From Linnemannia hyalina (lineage: Eukaryota > Mortierellomycota > Mortierellomycetes > Mortierellales > Mortierellaceae): a DNA stretch of 64,000 nucleotides. Location: assembly GCA_019671135.1 (NCBI GenBank), contig JAHRHY010000009.1, positions 1,674,001-1,738,000 on the forward strand, read 5' to 3'. Positions 23,715 through 35,088 of this stretch are shown piece after piece (position 1 is the stretch's first letter; each line of letters opens with the position of its first letter). Below the pieces are notes generated by a model. The model saw nothing but the letters and a program-made list of their open reading frames with translations. It was not told the DNA's origin and did not search any database. A program made the translations under genes and the position numbers.

Positions 23715-26700
23715 GTCGACGGTTATTCTGTTGCTCACGTGCTCCATGTCTTACATTTCTATTGAATACAATAGGAGGATATCCCCTTCACAGCCACAAA
23801 GACCCTCGAAGTCTTCACCTCCTCCAAGAAGGACGACAACGGCGAGTTCCGCAAAGGTCAGCAGTTCTACCTCAACATCCAGCTCAACAAGGAAGACCGC
23901 GAACGCTATCGTTACCTCCGCATCCCCACCGAAAACATCGTCCTCCCCTGCAGAGCAGACGCAACTGGCCGCATCGGTCTCAACGCCTCCGGCAAGAGGT
24001 CCGCCGACGCCATGTCTGCCCCTACCAGCACAATGGAGGAGGATGTTCTGGCCTTGAAGCTTACCACCTTCTTGGAGCCCGAACACCGTGTGGTCATCCC
24101 CTGTGGCCGCTGCAAGGACAAGACTCCCGAGATCTTGCGCTTCCACCCTGGCGTCAACGGCAAGCCCATGATTGACGAGAACGGCATGGTCGCCCTCAGG
24201 GACGGACACGTCAAGTTGATTGCCTCTGCCTGGTGCGCCAGTACTTCTCACCACCGCGGTCCCGGCACCAAGTTCAGCTTCAACGTCGAGTTGACCAGCT
24301 TTAACCGCTACCAGGCTGAGCCCCTTTTGATCTACGAAGGTCACAGTGACCAGGTCGAGATTTACGCCAGTCATGGCCGTGACAAGGGTGCTCGCCTCGC
24401 CAGCAAGCTCAACGATAAATCCTCGTAAGTCGTCTTTATCCGTGCGCTTTATTGACTTGTCTATGATGTCATAACTAGAACCTGAATACTAACTATTGTT
24501 TACTATTGAACACACGCTAATTAGGAAATCATCATCGCCTGCATTCCGTGACCAGTCAGGCCCACCTTCGCCTGCAAAGACTGCATCTTCTAGCCCACCC
24601 AGCTCGCCCTCGGCCTTGACTGGCCAGTACGAGTCGGGCCCCATGAAGAAGCGGAGAGAGGAGGCACCCATGACCCCTCCTATGGTCGACACCGACATGC
24701 CCCCCACTATCAGGAGTCTCGAGCCCCGCAAGGGACCCATCTGCCGCGAGAACCATGTGATCATCATTGGATCCAACTTTGCTCGCGGCATGGTGCCCAT
24801 GTTCGGACGTGAGTACGGTACCGTGGTCGACATCAACCCCTTCTACATCGAATGCACGACTCCAAGATACCCCAACACCGAGACTGTCCAGATCTGGTTG
24901 TACCACAACGAGAACTACATGCCCACCGACAAGACCTACGAGTTTACGGACGAGCAGGCTCAGAGTGATATGGAGCAGTTGCTGAGAAACTTGATCCAGG
25001 ACGGTGAGGGTGGCGATGCAGGCTCATACTTGTCGCTCCTTGAGCGTATTGCTGGTCTTCCTCCATCGGCCGATATTTCGGGCCAGAGCCAGTCGAACGG
25101 CTCGACCATGTTGCACAACTCTGTCATGATGGGCTACCAGGCTGGCCTTAACATCTTGATTGAGGAGGGCATTGAGCTTGACATCGAGGACGACTCTGGT
25201 TTCACTGGTAAACACCTTTTGATTGCTTAACTACGTTTTGTATCGTAGCTTGAGGCTATTTTACTGATATTTTCACTATTCATGTTTTGAACGATTAGCC
25301 TTGGACTATGCTGTCTTTGCCAACAATGTCGAGGCTACTGAGGCGTTGCTCCAGGCTGGTGCCATGTTGTCGATCGATCGTCTCGCGACCTTGAGGGTCC
25401 AGCCCTCCGCTGTCATGTCGACTCTCTTGAAGTCTCTCTGCGACATTGACTTGGCCGAGTCTGAGCTTGTTCAGCCCACTCCCGAGATTACCGTCTCCAC
25501 TGAGGTCTATGATGAGGCTTCTGTTGGCGCTCTCCTCGAGAGGGCCACCTTAGACTCTGCTGACGAGGACTCCTTGGCATCTGGTTCGGAATCTGAATCT
25601 GAAGCTTCGACAGTCCGTCGCCCAAGGTCTTCGTCGTCCGCCTCCCCTTCGTCGTTGATGCTCTCGTCTTCGCCACCTCCCTTCTCGAGCTCGGCTCCTA
25701 CCCAGTTTGACCAGGCCTTTCACCACCGCCGTCATCACCAGTCCTCTAGAAGCCGGTCTTCTCTCCACACGAGCTCGCGTCCCTTGTCGATTGCTACCGT
25801 CGCCACTCAGTCGACGGGCATGATGTCGTTGGCACCCACCATGTCGACCTTGGCTCTCTCGGCCACCTCTTCTGCGGCCCAGTCAAGGGCCTCGGTCGGC
25901 AGTGTTGTCCGTCAGGCCAGCTTTGGTGCCAAGGGCGGTCAGGAGAACATCTGGCAGTGCGCCAAGAAGGGTAACCTGTCGTTGGTCAAGTACCACCTCG
26001 ACAAGGAGCCTCACCTGATCAATGCCGCCTGGAAGTTTGATGGCCGTGCTGTTCTCTCCAGTGCTTGCGCTTCCCGTCAGCCGCAGGAGTTGGTCGAGTA
26101 CTTGGTCCAGCGTGGTGCGCAGATCAACAGTGTGGATACGTTCAAGAAGCGCACTGCGCTGCATACCTTGTGTGAGGAGGGCGGTCTCTGCCAGGATGAT
26201 TGGGCATTTGTTGCTGTCTCCCAGGCTGATCAGGAGGCCAATGACCAGGATGTGTTGGCGGCGATGCGGTTCTTGTTGGACCGTGGCGCAGCTGTTGATG
26301 TCAAGAACCATTGGAAGGAGACGCCCCTCATGCGTCTGCTTGCTGGACGCGATTGTCCTCTGATGGTCCAGGAGTTGTACAGCCGAGGTGCCGATTCGAG
26401 ACTCAAGTCCTCCAAGGATGCTTACCCCCATGGAACTGCACTCTGCTATGCGGCGTACTACGGTCGGATCAAGTCGTTGAAGTGGATGATTGAGAACGAC
26501 CTGTTGTTGAACGATGAGGCATCGATCAAGGATGCCATCCGCTGGGCCAAGGCCTCCAAGGGTGGCGATACCCAGACCCATCACCACTCCCAGGCGACTG
26601 CCATGCAGAGTGCCAATATTGCCCGGAGGAAGGAGGAGCGTAAGGCTGAGGCGATCAAGTTGTTGGAAGGTTGGTTGGGTGAGACTGGTGCTGTTCGTCG

Positions 26701-26983
26701 TAAGACGTTGGCCAAGGAGGTCTCTGTCCAACAGAGCGAGGGTTGGTGGCAGCGGATGAGCGGTATTGTCGAGGTTGCTTCTCCTGCTTCCAAGGTCGTC
26801 GAGGCTGAAGATATGGAAACGACTTCGTCGTCGTCGCCTGCGGTCTCGAGCAAGATGCCCACGGAGATGGTGCCATTGTGGAGAGATGTCCACAGTCTTT
26901 CGGAGAGCCTTGTTCAGGGCGCTGTTCCTTCCAGCCCTAGCAGCCGCATGAAGTGGAACCCCCTCACCATGCTCCGCAAGTAG
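21941..26983 (+). CDS. IPT/TIG and ankyrin-repeat transcription factor, SPT23/MGA2-like, without membrane anchor
   Basis: Five exons: 21941-22835, 23466-23554, 23775-24424, 24525-25207 and 25299-26983; 1333 residues. The N-terminus (to about 320) is Gln/Asn-rich and likely activating. Residues about 329-545 form a folded region containing VVIPCGRCKDK, resembling the Cys/basic block before the IPT domain in fungal SPT23/MGA2 proteins. The IPT/TIG domain (about 605-695) begins PTIRSLEPRKGPI and contains VIIIGSNFARGMVPMFG. A first ankyrin unit (ALDYAVFANNVEATEALLQAG) begins near 773, then about 190 Ser-rich residues intervene before a second ankyrin block (about 986-1190, including TALHTLCEEGG and KETPLMRLLAGRD). 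Yeast SPT23 and MGA2 end in an ER membrane helix released by processing and regulate fatty-acid desaturation. I see no such helix here; the protein ends LTMLRK. It is therefore probably a constitutively soluble nuclear factor of the same superfamily. Targets are unknown. Confidence 0.85.
23653..23710. repeat. (GA)n microsatellite inside an intron
   Basis: A nearly pure AG/GA repeat of about 55 nt lies in intron 2 (23555-23774) of the IPT/ankyrin gene, about 65 nt before the acceptor. On the coding strand this is purine-rich, not the usual pyrimidine tract. Confidence 0.9.
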
Positions 26984-27202
26984 AGATCCTTTACTTTACT
27001 TTTATATTTTGTGTTTTTTCTTTCTTGTTCTTGTATACTTTGCTTTTTTTTTTTTCCGGATATAATTTTTTTTACCCGCCTTGTACTATTAAAAAAATAT
27101 CAACATATTTTTCATACTCATGTATCTTGGGTTCTCATTCTTATTTATTCGGTGGAAAAGAAAAATGAAAGAGAAAGAGAGAAGAAGAAAAGTGGGAGCC
27201 TC

Positions 27203-30200
27203 TTACATCATATCATAGTCAAATTCGTCGATCTGGACAAGATCGACATCCTGGTCCATGAACCACTCATAGACCTCATAGTCCAGATCATCCTCCATTG
27301 CAAATTTGGATACTATCAATTGGTCCAACTTTGCAACCCGCGGCAAGTCGTCACCCTCATCCTCATCCTCATCCTCATCATCCTCTTCCTCCGCAACAGC
27401 CTTTTTCTTGCCCTTCTTGGCTTTTGCAGGAGCGGCGGCAGCAGCAGCAGCAGGCTTCTTGGCCTTTGCCGCCTTCTTGGCCTTTGCCTTCTCCGCCTTC
27501 TTTGCCTTCTCATCCACAACCCTCTGTTCCTGCTCCACAATATCCAATTTTTCCATCTTGATCGGACAGTCCTCACGTCCTTGGCCAAAATACCGTCCAA
27601 AGAACTCCAGATCCGAATCATGTAGCGTATACCCAGGTGGTCGGTACAAGTTCCAAGTATCAAGAGATTGCTGCAGTCCAGGCAAGACGAGATCAAGCCC
27701 GTCCTTGGGGCGGACACGGAAGCAGCACTGGGACATGTCAAAGTAGTAGAGGTTCTTGAGGAGACCCAGTTTGGTGTAAAACTGTTTCAAGAGCGCACGT
27801 TGGGCGTTGGTGTTGCGGTCTTTGAGGGGTGGGAGACGGAGGATTCTGGTCTTGCCGTCGGCGGGGAACTTGCATCGGATCGTCTCGGCTTTGGCCGACG
27901 CCGCCTTTTTGGCCTTGTTCTTGGCGGCTTGCTTGGCTGCAACGGCTGCAACGGCGGCTTTGATGGCAGCTATGATCGACGCGTCGTCCAACAACTCCTC
28001 ATCATCTCCCTCATCCTCATCCTCGTCGTCCTCATCGTCCAAACCGTCGCTTTCCCGTGTAGGGATGACAATATAATCATAATATCCCTGATAGTTAAAC
28101 TCCCACTTGGCCGGGAACTCCTCCTCCTGCAAGGGAAACCTTTGTCTCTCCAACGTCTCCTCCTTGACCAACGTCGTATATCCCGTCGTCGTTCCAGGCA
28201 TCAACTCCAAGGGCATCCCGGCAATCATCAAGTTGACCAACTGTGTACACGCCCAGGGGCCATTGAAGATCTCGATACTGATCCGCCCACAGTTGGAGAC
28301 ATTCAACCCCTCAAGGTTAACACAGGACCGAACAATCGCTCGCAGGCCCTTATTGGTGATCCGAGGACAATGCTTCATCGACAGTCGACGCAGCCCACCA
28401 GTAACAGTATGCCCCGAATAGACCTTGAGAGTAGGATCAAACCCTAGAGTCTTCCTCAACAACGCCGCCGCCCCAGCCTCGGAAGGTTTCTTGGCATGCT
28501 CGGCAATCAAGATCTCATCCTCTGCAATCTCAAACTCACGCCAGCTCGCAGGGACTCCATACCCGAGTCGCTTCATCCGGTCCCGATACGTCGCCGCCAA
28601 CGCCAACAGGGACTCGTCACCCACACTGGTGCCATCAATCTCGACCGTCTGCAGCTCCGTCGCCGCAGTGAACAGGATCGCGAACCCTTTTTCCGACAGG
28701 GTGGTGCAGTACGAGACGCGGAGTGAGGTCAGGACAGTGTTCAGACTAAACGCTCGCGACGGGATCGAGGAAGCTCCCTTCTTGGTCGACTGGGTTTTTT
28801 GGGTTACCGCAGTTGCCTTCTTGTCGTTATTGGGAACCTCAATGAACGCGTACAGAACCTCGTTGGTGGCAGCGTGATTGTGCTCCAATGCAAGGCTCTT
28901 GAATGTCGATTTGTTGGCCTTGATCAAGGGGATGAGACCAGCAGGCGAGACGTTTAGCATGTTGAGATTCAGCGCTTCCAATCCTGCTCTTCCTCCTGCT
29001 CCTGCTCCTGCTCCTGCTCCCGCTCCCGGCCCCGCTTCAGATCCTGCTCCAGCAGTCAACTCGGCAAGGCCCTGCAAGAATGTATCCGTAACATCCGTGC
29101 CCTTGACATTAATCTCAACCAGCTGAGGAACATGTTTCATAAAGTCCAACACATCCCGATCCGACAACTCTGCAACATGGTTCAGATGCAACCGCTTCAA
29201 CTGGGGACCCAACCGACTGACGAGCTTGAGGACCGAGGCGCCCGTCAGGTTCCTGCAGCGGTTGAGGACCAATTCCTCGAGGAAGAAAGGGAACTGGGTC
29301 TTGGTACCCTTGAATTTTGCGGGGCGGGTCGTGCCCGATTGGCGATGGAGGGGGATCTTTCCTGCGAGTTTCCGGACGCCTCTGGCTGCTCCTGTTGCTG
29401 CTGCTGTTAATGATGATGATGATGCTGATCCATGGGGAATGCTTCCTGTAGGACGATCCTGTTCAGATTCGGTTGCGGTGGATGAGGGGTTGAGGATCCC
29501 CATGGACTCGTACTGGCTGTCAAACTCGTGCTCGGTCTCGGTTTCGGTGTACTCTCTATACTTGATCATCCTTGTCTCTGCATCCACCGCGCCATCCCTT
29601 CCAATTCCATCCAACCCCTCCTCCTCCACTACCTCGTTATCGTCCTCTTCCTCGTCCTCCTCCTCATCATCATCATGTATGGCAGCACCTGTCGATCTGG
29701 GCCCACCCTTCCTCTTCGCCAGCAACCCCCCCATCCCAGCCTTCCTCTTCCTCCCTCCCCCACCCCCTCCATCACCACCACCGTCCACCAGCCGATAAGG
29801 CTCACTATGAATCAAAACCCTCAAGGTCTCCTCAGCAACATTAGTCCCGGACAAATTCAAAACCCTCAGCCTCGTAAAATTCTCGGCCATCAATTCTACA
29901 TCCCCATCCTGAACCGAACTCAACCCGGTCAACTGCAATTCCTCAACAAACCGACCATACCGAATCATCCCCATCCGAAACCCCCTATGCGACCCCCAGA
30001 TCTCGGAAGCGTCTTCTCCATCGAGGACAATCCGTCGCCAGAAGAGCGGCGTGAAGGCTGCATGGAACGAGGAAGAGACTTGAGCCGCTTCTCCGAGCGT
30101 CATGTGATCATCCGTGAGGTAACTTGCAATGTGGTAGAGGAGTTCTGGGATTTCGAGCGGGGTGAGACGTTTGGAGGTTGGTTGTCCTTGGGACGCGTCT

Positions 30201-30226
30201 GTGCTGGTCGCGTCGTCGGTTCCCAT
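27203..30226 (-). CDS. F-box and leucine-rich repeat protein
   Basis: A single uninterrupted frame of 1007 residues, ATG at 30226. Residues about 21-68 match an F-box-like fold (LTPLEIPELLYHIASYL, then LGEAAQVSSSFHAAF and FWRRIVL). Leucine-rich repeats of the AMN1/Fbxl type follow, for example LRVLNLSGTNVAEETL, LKRLHLNHVAELSDRDVLDF and LEGLNVSNCGRISIEIF. They are interrupted by a low-complexity acidic/Gly-rich insert (about 145-250) and an Ala-Gly repeat (AGAGAGAGA). The C-terminal part carries two Lys/Ala-rich, probably coiled-coil, segments and an acidic run before the tail DYDMM. F-box proteins recruit substrates to SCF (SKP1-CUL1-F-box) ubiquitin ligases; the LRR part would choose the substrate, which cannot be told from sequence. 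It converges with the IPT/ankyrin gene (219 bp apart). The downstream minus-strand neighbour is a glomulin-like protein, a family that regulates cullin-RING ligases. Confidence 0.85.
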   Translation of the reverse strand: MGTDDATSTDASQGQPTSKRLTPLEIPELLYHIASYLTDDHMTLGEAAQVSSSFHAAFTPLFWRRIVLDGEDASEIWGSHRGFRMGMIRYGRFVEELQLTGLSSVQDGDVELMAENFTRLRVLNLSGTNVAEETLRVLIHSEPYRLVDGGGDGGGGGGRKRKAGMGGLLAKRKGGPRSTGAAIHDDDEEEDEEEDDNEVVEEEGLDGIGRDGAVDAETRMIKYREYTETETEHEFDSQYESMGILNPSSTATESEQDRPTGSIPHGSASSSSLTAAATGAARGVRKLAGKIPLHRQSGTTRPAKFKGTKTQFPFFLEELVLNRCRNLTGASVLKLVSRLGPQLKRLHLNHVAELSDRDVLDFMKHVPQLVEINVKGTDVTDTFLQGLAELTAGAGSEAGPGAGAGAGAGAGGRAGLEALNLNMLNVSPAGLIPLIKANKSTFKSLALEHNHAATNEVLYAFIEVPNNDKKATAVTQKTQSTKKGASSIPSRAFSLNTVLTSLRVSYCTTLSEKGFAILFTAATELQTVEIDGTSVGDESLLALAATYRDRMKRLGYGVPASWREFEIAEDEILIAEHAKKPSEAGAAALLRKTLGFDPTLKVYSGHTVTGGLRRLSMKHCPRITNKGLRAIVRSCVNLEGLNVSNCGRISIEIFNGPWACTQLVNLMIAGMPLELMPGTTTGYTTLVKEETLERQRFPLQEEEFPAKWEFNYQGYYDYIVIPTRESDGLDDEDDEDEDEGDDEELLDDASIIAAIKAAVAAVAAKQAAKNKAKKAASAKAETIRCKFPADGKTRILRLPPLKDRNTNAQRALLKQFYTKLGLLKNLYYFDMSQCCFRVRPKDGLDLVLPGLQQSLDTWNLYRPPGYTLHDSDLEFFGRYFGQGREDCPIKMEKLDIVEQEQRVVDEKAKKAEKAKAKKAAKAKKPAAAAAAAPAKAKKGKKKAVAEEEDDEDEDEDEGDDLPRVAKLDQLIVSKFAMEDDLDYEVYEWFMDQDVDLVQIDEFDYDMM

Positions 30227-30504
30227 TGCTGTGGTGTGTTTGTTGTTTGTTTTTTGTTTTGTTGGAAAAAAAAAAGAAAGTTTTACTTTTGTGGCTCCTT
30301 CCCCCTTTTTAACTCCATTAATCGATCAACCGTCCTTTGAAAGTATACGTACGAAATTGGCGAATTATTCACACCAAGAGTGGGTTAGAGTCTAGATCCC
30401 TCCATCACATAATACTTGTCCTACCCCAAACCAAAAACTCAAATAACGGCCAAATGCTCCATAAAGCAAGCAGACGACACGATGCTGCCGCTGCGTTGAG
30501 TTTA

Positions 30505-33002
30505 TTAATCATCGTCCTCCCCTTCTTCAACGCGCACAGAAGTGAGTTCCTGGATCCGCTCAAGCAACTCATCCATCAACTCAAGCTTCATCATACTCTG
30601 GTTCAGCTCGAGCGCAGTGTCCTTGGGAGGTCCCTTCAAACCATCATCATCGTCGCTATCACAGTCGTCTTCATCCATATCAATGTCAAAGTTGACAACT
30701 CCGTTCTTGGATCGGATCTTCCCTTCTGCGATCGGGGCTTCTCCTCCCTGTTGAACGCCGTCCATAAAGTCTGCATCCTGCTCCATCTCAACCTTGGCCA
30801 GTCTCTGGATGTAATCCTCCTTCAAGTCCTGAACGCGTGTCATCAACGGCTCCAAGAACTCTCTCTGCGTGTTCTTGAGGTTCGATGTCGACCACACCTC
30901 CGTCTATCGATATCAAGTAACAAGGCACGTCAATGCAAGTTAGTACGTGATCTGTTGCATGGGTTTCATCCGCAAAAGAAGATGTGACGGCAATGACACA
31001 CTAAAAAGTCACTAAATAACGTACCAAATTGTCATCCTTGGAGTCGCGCATGAGAAGGAACAGGTAAAAGTTGAGGGCATGCATAAAAGTATCATACTTG
31101 TCATGCCACGCCCCCTCGTTCTTCAGCGGACTGTGCTGGAAAGGCTTGATCTCCAATCGTAGCACATGCTCCTGGAAGTTACTCAGCAATAACGGACTGA
31201 TGAATGGACTCATCGCGTGCTGCACCGCTGGTTTGCCTATCTTCAAGTTTTCCTGCGTGGCTGCTCTAGCCTTCTCCAAAGCCGTAAACGCTCTCTCGAC
31301 TACTCCCTTGACCAAGTTGATCGCTGCTGCTCTCATGGACTCGAATGGGCACTTGGGTGACACCAGCTGTTCGAGAAGAACCATTTTGACATCATCCGCG
31401 CATGCCTGGATTAATCGATCAAGTCCTTGGAAGCAAAAGAACCGATGGCTCGACGACGAGCAAGTTGCTGCAAAGTTGACCATGACTTGGAAGATCTGGA
31501 ACAATCCCATCCGATCCATAGCACTGTCCTTGGTACAATAGTCCAGCCCCTCCATCTTGAAAGAGTCCAACGGCGTCCTGTCAATCGCGTACAACAGCAC
31601 CAAGAGGGCCTTGTCCGCCATGGGGAGCTGAGACTCTTCACTGTTGAGGAATCCACTGGCAAGTCCTCCTGCTGTCGTAAAGACCCAGTCCTGTGCAAGT
31701 GCCAGTGGGAATGTGAAAGGAGTCGCAAGTTTTGTTGGGTTGATCATAGCGTAGATCATTCCTGCTGTGATTGTTGTGATTCCTGTCTCCGATAACGGGT
31801 AGTTGTCCTCCACCATTGCTTCCTCGTCGTAGCTGTCATCCATCTCATTCACTCCCGTCGAGAACACTATTCATTGGAGTGCAAGGCACAGGGACTCGTT
31901 AATACGAACGGACATTTCTACTTTCCCGTGAGCGGAAGAACCGGTTCAAATATGACAAAGTTCTCACCAGGAGTAGGCTTCCAGACAAGGAGATCCTCGA
32001 TTGAAAGATGGCACTTTGTGCACAAGTCCTACAAGAGAAAGAGTCGAAATTCTCGATGAGTCTAACGTTCCGTACTGTCCATTGCCCGTCAGAAAATGCG
32101 CCAAAACAATCGCCATTGATGCTAGCAGTTACCATCATGCATTGGAGGTGGCGCAGAGTAGCCTCAGTGTTCTCCTTGGGTACTGGTGGTTGGTTTGGTC
32201 CGCGCGGAGAGAATCGCCTGTACTTCGGGTTGGTGTATTCAAAGTATGTGGAGGCTGCGTCCATGTTCTCTGTTGCAACCCACTGGTCCAGAACCATCAG
32301 GATCAGATACACCAGGAGGTAGTGTTGGTTGTTGAGTTCGTTCTCCTGCTCCGGGCTCAGCTTCAACGTAAACGCCTAGAAAGTAACAGCGGTGGATATT
32401 ATATAATGTCTTAGTATTGAGAGCAGAAACAAGCTCTTGCTGTTGCGGACGCGTGAAGTCCATAACGTGGCAGTATGAAGTTTTTACCTGATCTGCGGGC
32501 CACTTGTCGACGACCAGTGTGACCAAGCCCTGAACAGCCTTAGAGATCTTCTCCTCAAGGTCAACAAACAAGCCCGGCTCCTCGCGAGCGCGCTGCGCAA
32601 CGTCTGTCGACGAGTCTGCTGCAATATATTCCTTGAGGCGGTGAATAGCCTTGATGGGACGTGAGATCGCCAGCACCGCGTCCTTCAAGAACCGTGAGAA
32701 CTTTTTGGCTTTGATGTCCTTCAGGGCTAAATAATATTCAGTACGGAAACCAATTAAATGAGTGCAAAGGCGAGAGGAAGTGTCATAGTAAAAGGCGCGG
32801 TACCTTTTGTACTCATGGAGAGTCAAGAGGCAACAAATAAAAAGCTTGTTGTACCTGTGAGCAAGATGGCAGTGTGCATTTCGAAAAGGGCCATGGCTTC
32901 GGCACATGTACGCTTGTCTTGTAGGTCGTCGACCCATTCGACTGTTGAGAGAATCTCTTGACTGGCGAGGAATCGTTCCCTGGGTGTTTCTTCTTGCTGC
33001 AT
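30505..33002 (-). CDS. YAP-binding / ALF4 / glomulin family protein
   Basis: Six exons: 33002-32855, 32726-32488, 32375-32076, 32028-31968, 31866-31025 and 30903-30505; 662 residues. All joins keep frame, including a 61-nt exon encoding DLCTKCHLSIEDLLVWKP. The whole protein is helical and shows the arrangement of the YAP-binding/ALF4/glomulin superfamily: N-terminal helices (WVDDLQDKRTCAEAMALFEM), a central HYLLVYLILMVLDQW helix, DWVFTTAGGLASGFLN, and a late HALNFYLFLLMRD helix, ending in an acidic tail (EDDCDSDDDDG and EEGEDDD). Human glomulin binds RBX1 and inhibits cullin-RING ubiquitin ligases. Yeast YBP1 and YBP2 act in YAP1 oxidative activation and at kinetochores. Which role applies here is not visible. 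No membrane or targeting signal is present. It lies 278 bp from the F-box gene on the same strand and 189 bp from MED6. Confidence 0.82.
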
Positions 33003-33191
33003 GATGCGTGTCGTTCTTCTGTGTTTTTTTTGCTGTTGCGTTGTTGTGTGAGTGAAAGGCAGAATGGTTACTTTATACGTTTTTGCCACCACACTGCGTG
33101 ACTTTCGATTGGTCAACGATCAATTTTTGTAAGCGTTGGTTTTTTTATTTTTTTGCAAAGCTGAGGCAATGGTGCAAGTCAAACAAAGAGC

Positions 33192-34815
33192 CTACTTGGG
33201 GTCGACGTTCTTAGTCTTCTTCCGTCTCCTCACAGGGGCAGAGGTAGGCGTAGCAGGACCGCCAGGCGTAACACCAGCTGAGGGAGGTCCTCGGCTCTGA
33301 GAAGCAGCCGCAACACTGGTATTAATGCCCATGCTAGCAGCCGCAGCTGAAGCCTCCTCACTCTTCTTGCGCCTCTTGGCAGTGCTCTTGGGCGTGCCTT
33401 TTGACGCTGCTGCAGAATTAGTGGCAGCACCACCAGCGGCTCCTTCCTGTTTGACCTTAGCATCTGCCCCTGTACCAGCTCCAGCTCCAGCACCTCCGGC
33501 CGCGCCACCACCAGCAGCAGCGTTTCCTGCTTGCTGCATTATTTGCTTCATATGCATCTGCTGCTCCAAATTCTTGATCGCCCGGTCCACAGCCACCTGA
33601 AACTCCTTTGATTCTGTGAAATGTAGATATTAACCAAAGCATGTTAGAAAAACACTCGCGAATCAAGCAAAGACATCCATTTCTTGACATGTAACATTAA
33701 AAGACGCGGTATATGTTGAGACATTAAGTGTGGCTGTTACCTGCTTTTGCTGGCGCAGCGGCGCCTGGTGCTGTGATGGCGGCAAGGCCGGGGATGGCCG
33801 GGGTTGACGCTCCCGGTGCTGTTGTTGATGTGCTTTCTGCCGGTGCCTTCCAGTGGTAACCAGTCGATGGGTGAAAATCTGTCATTGTCCTCGCCTCGTT
33901 GAACGCGCTCTCCACATAGAACAAGCTTCCAAGCTATCAAGTAGATTGGTAGTATGATAAAATAATTAGCGGATGATTTTCGTTTCGGCAATGGTGGCTC
34001 AATAAGATCTTCCTGTCCGTGTTGCTTTGGCTATGATCCTGAAACATATGTTGACTTACAATCCGATTTGAAAGAAGAGTCTGCACGTCTGGGTTCATAT
34101 AGATACTGCCATTCAGGACGTAGTAGATATCCATTGGGAGGACTAGTAGAACAACGTAAAATGAAGATCCAGAGTAAGTATGACTGTCAATCGGTGTAAA
34201 CGCAAGGCCTATGTCGATACCATTCCTCCATAACTCCTCGCACCGGTCCCTTACCCCAGTCTGGGCCTTTTCGTTCCTGCTTCTGAATGATAAAGAGTGT
34301 CGGGTACCGTTCATGGATCAACGCAAACTCCAAGCCCCTCTGTTCCCTATTTGTTCATGCGAATTAAACACAAATAATGTCAGTCGAATGCTGCTGCGTG
34401 CTCTGCCACTTTGATACATGTGGAAGAACGAAAAAAAAAAAGCCATTGTCGTTATTATTCTCAAATCCTTTTGTAGTTCGTACTTGAGCTTCTGAGTCAT
34501 CTCGCCGAGGTTGTTGAACTGGGTCTGCATCCTGATGATGGCATTGTTGCACGAAGGGTCCCAGAATGGCGACTGGGCAAAGTAGTCCAACACGTTGTCT
34601 GGGTTCAGTCCACCGACTCCCTATAAGCATTTGTTTTTGTAAGTAACAAACAAAGGCTTTAGTCTTGGTTGTGCATGGTAAGCTTGAGAGAGAAGTAAGG
34701 GTCCACAACGGCATGTTGCCACAAGAGATCACTTTGCTTTGAAGGCTGGTTGGTTGATTACCATGATCCATTCGTGGAAGCGCCACTCGACGTTCAGCAA
34801 GTTCGTGTCGGTCAT
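33192..34815 (-). CDS. MED6: Mediator complex subunit 6
   Basis: Six exons: 34815-34762, 34620-34484, 34346-34255, 34142-34060, 33933-33741 and 33613-33192; 326 residues. The spliced N-terminus reads NLLNVEWRFHEWIM, then GGLNPDNVLDYFAQSPF and WDPSCNNAIIRMQ, the signature of MED6. Next come LEFALIHERYPTLFIIQKQ and DIYYVLNGSIYMNPDVQTL, again family-typical, and the DFHPSTGYHWK motif. The C-terminal third is Ala/Gly-rich low complexity with basic clusters (STAKRRKKSEE, RRRKKTKNVDPK) that could be nuclear localisation signals. MED6 is an essential head-module subunit of Mediator, the coactivator bridging transcription factors and RNA polymerase II. The start was chosen because it aligns with the short conserved N-terminus of the family. 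It is transcribed divergently from the FIST gene, with the two ATGs 273 bp apart. Confidence 0.92.
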
Positions 34816-35088
34816 GGCTTGTGTGTTGTATGGGAAAAGGTCCTGTAGAGCGAATTCCTGGGTGAGGGTTTGGGCGAAGTGAGTGTCGCCTTTGTGAATG
34901 AATGCAAAGAGGAAGAGAAGTGTGCCTGAACATAAAAACGCGACAAGTAAAATCCAGTTCTTCGAAGAAAGTAGTCACGATCCGGATCTTTTGTGTTGTT
35001 TCGCACAAAGGGCACCCAAGGCTTTGCTTTTTTATTTTTTATTTCCGAATCATTCCCAGGAACCACCTTCAAGGACTACAAGCCAACA
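34816..35088. promoter_or_regulatory. Compact bidirectional promoter between MED6 and the FIST gene
   Basis: The two start codons face away from each other across 273 bp, so both promoters must lie here or overlap the neighbours' leaders. There is an A/T-rich stretch (TTTTTTATTTTTTATTTCC) near 35028-35046. No clear TATA box was assigned to either side. Confidence 0.5.

Noticed and set aside
23575..24175. Arg/Glu-rich frames running through the GA repeat
   Set aside because: They arise from translating the microsatellite and are out of phase with the conserved exon starting at 23775.
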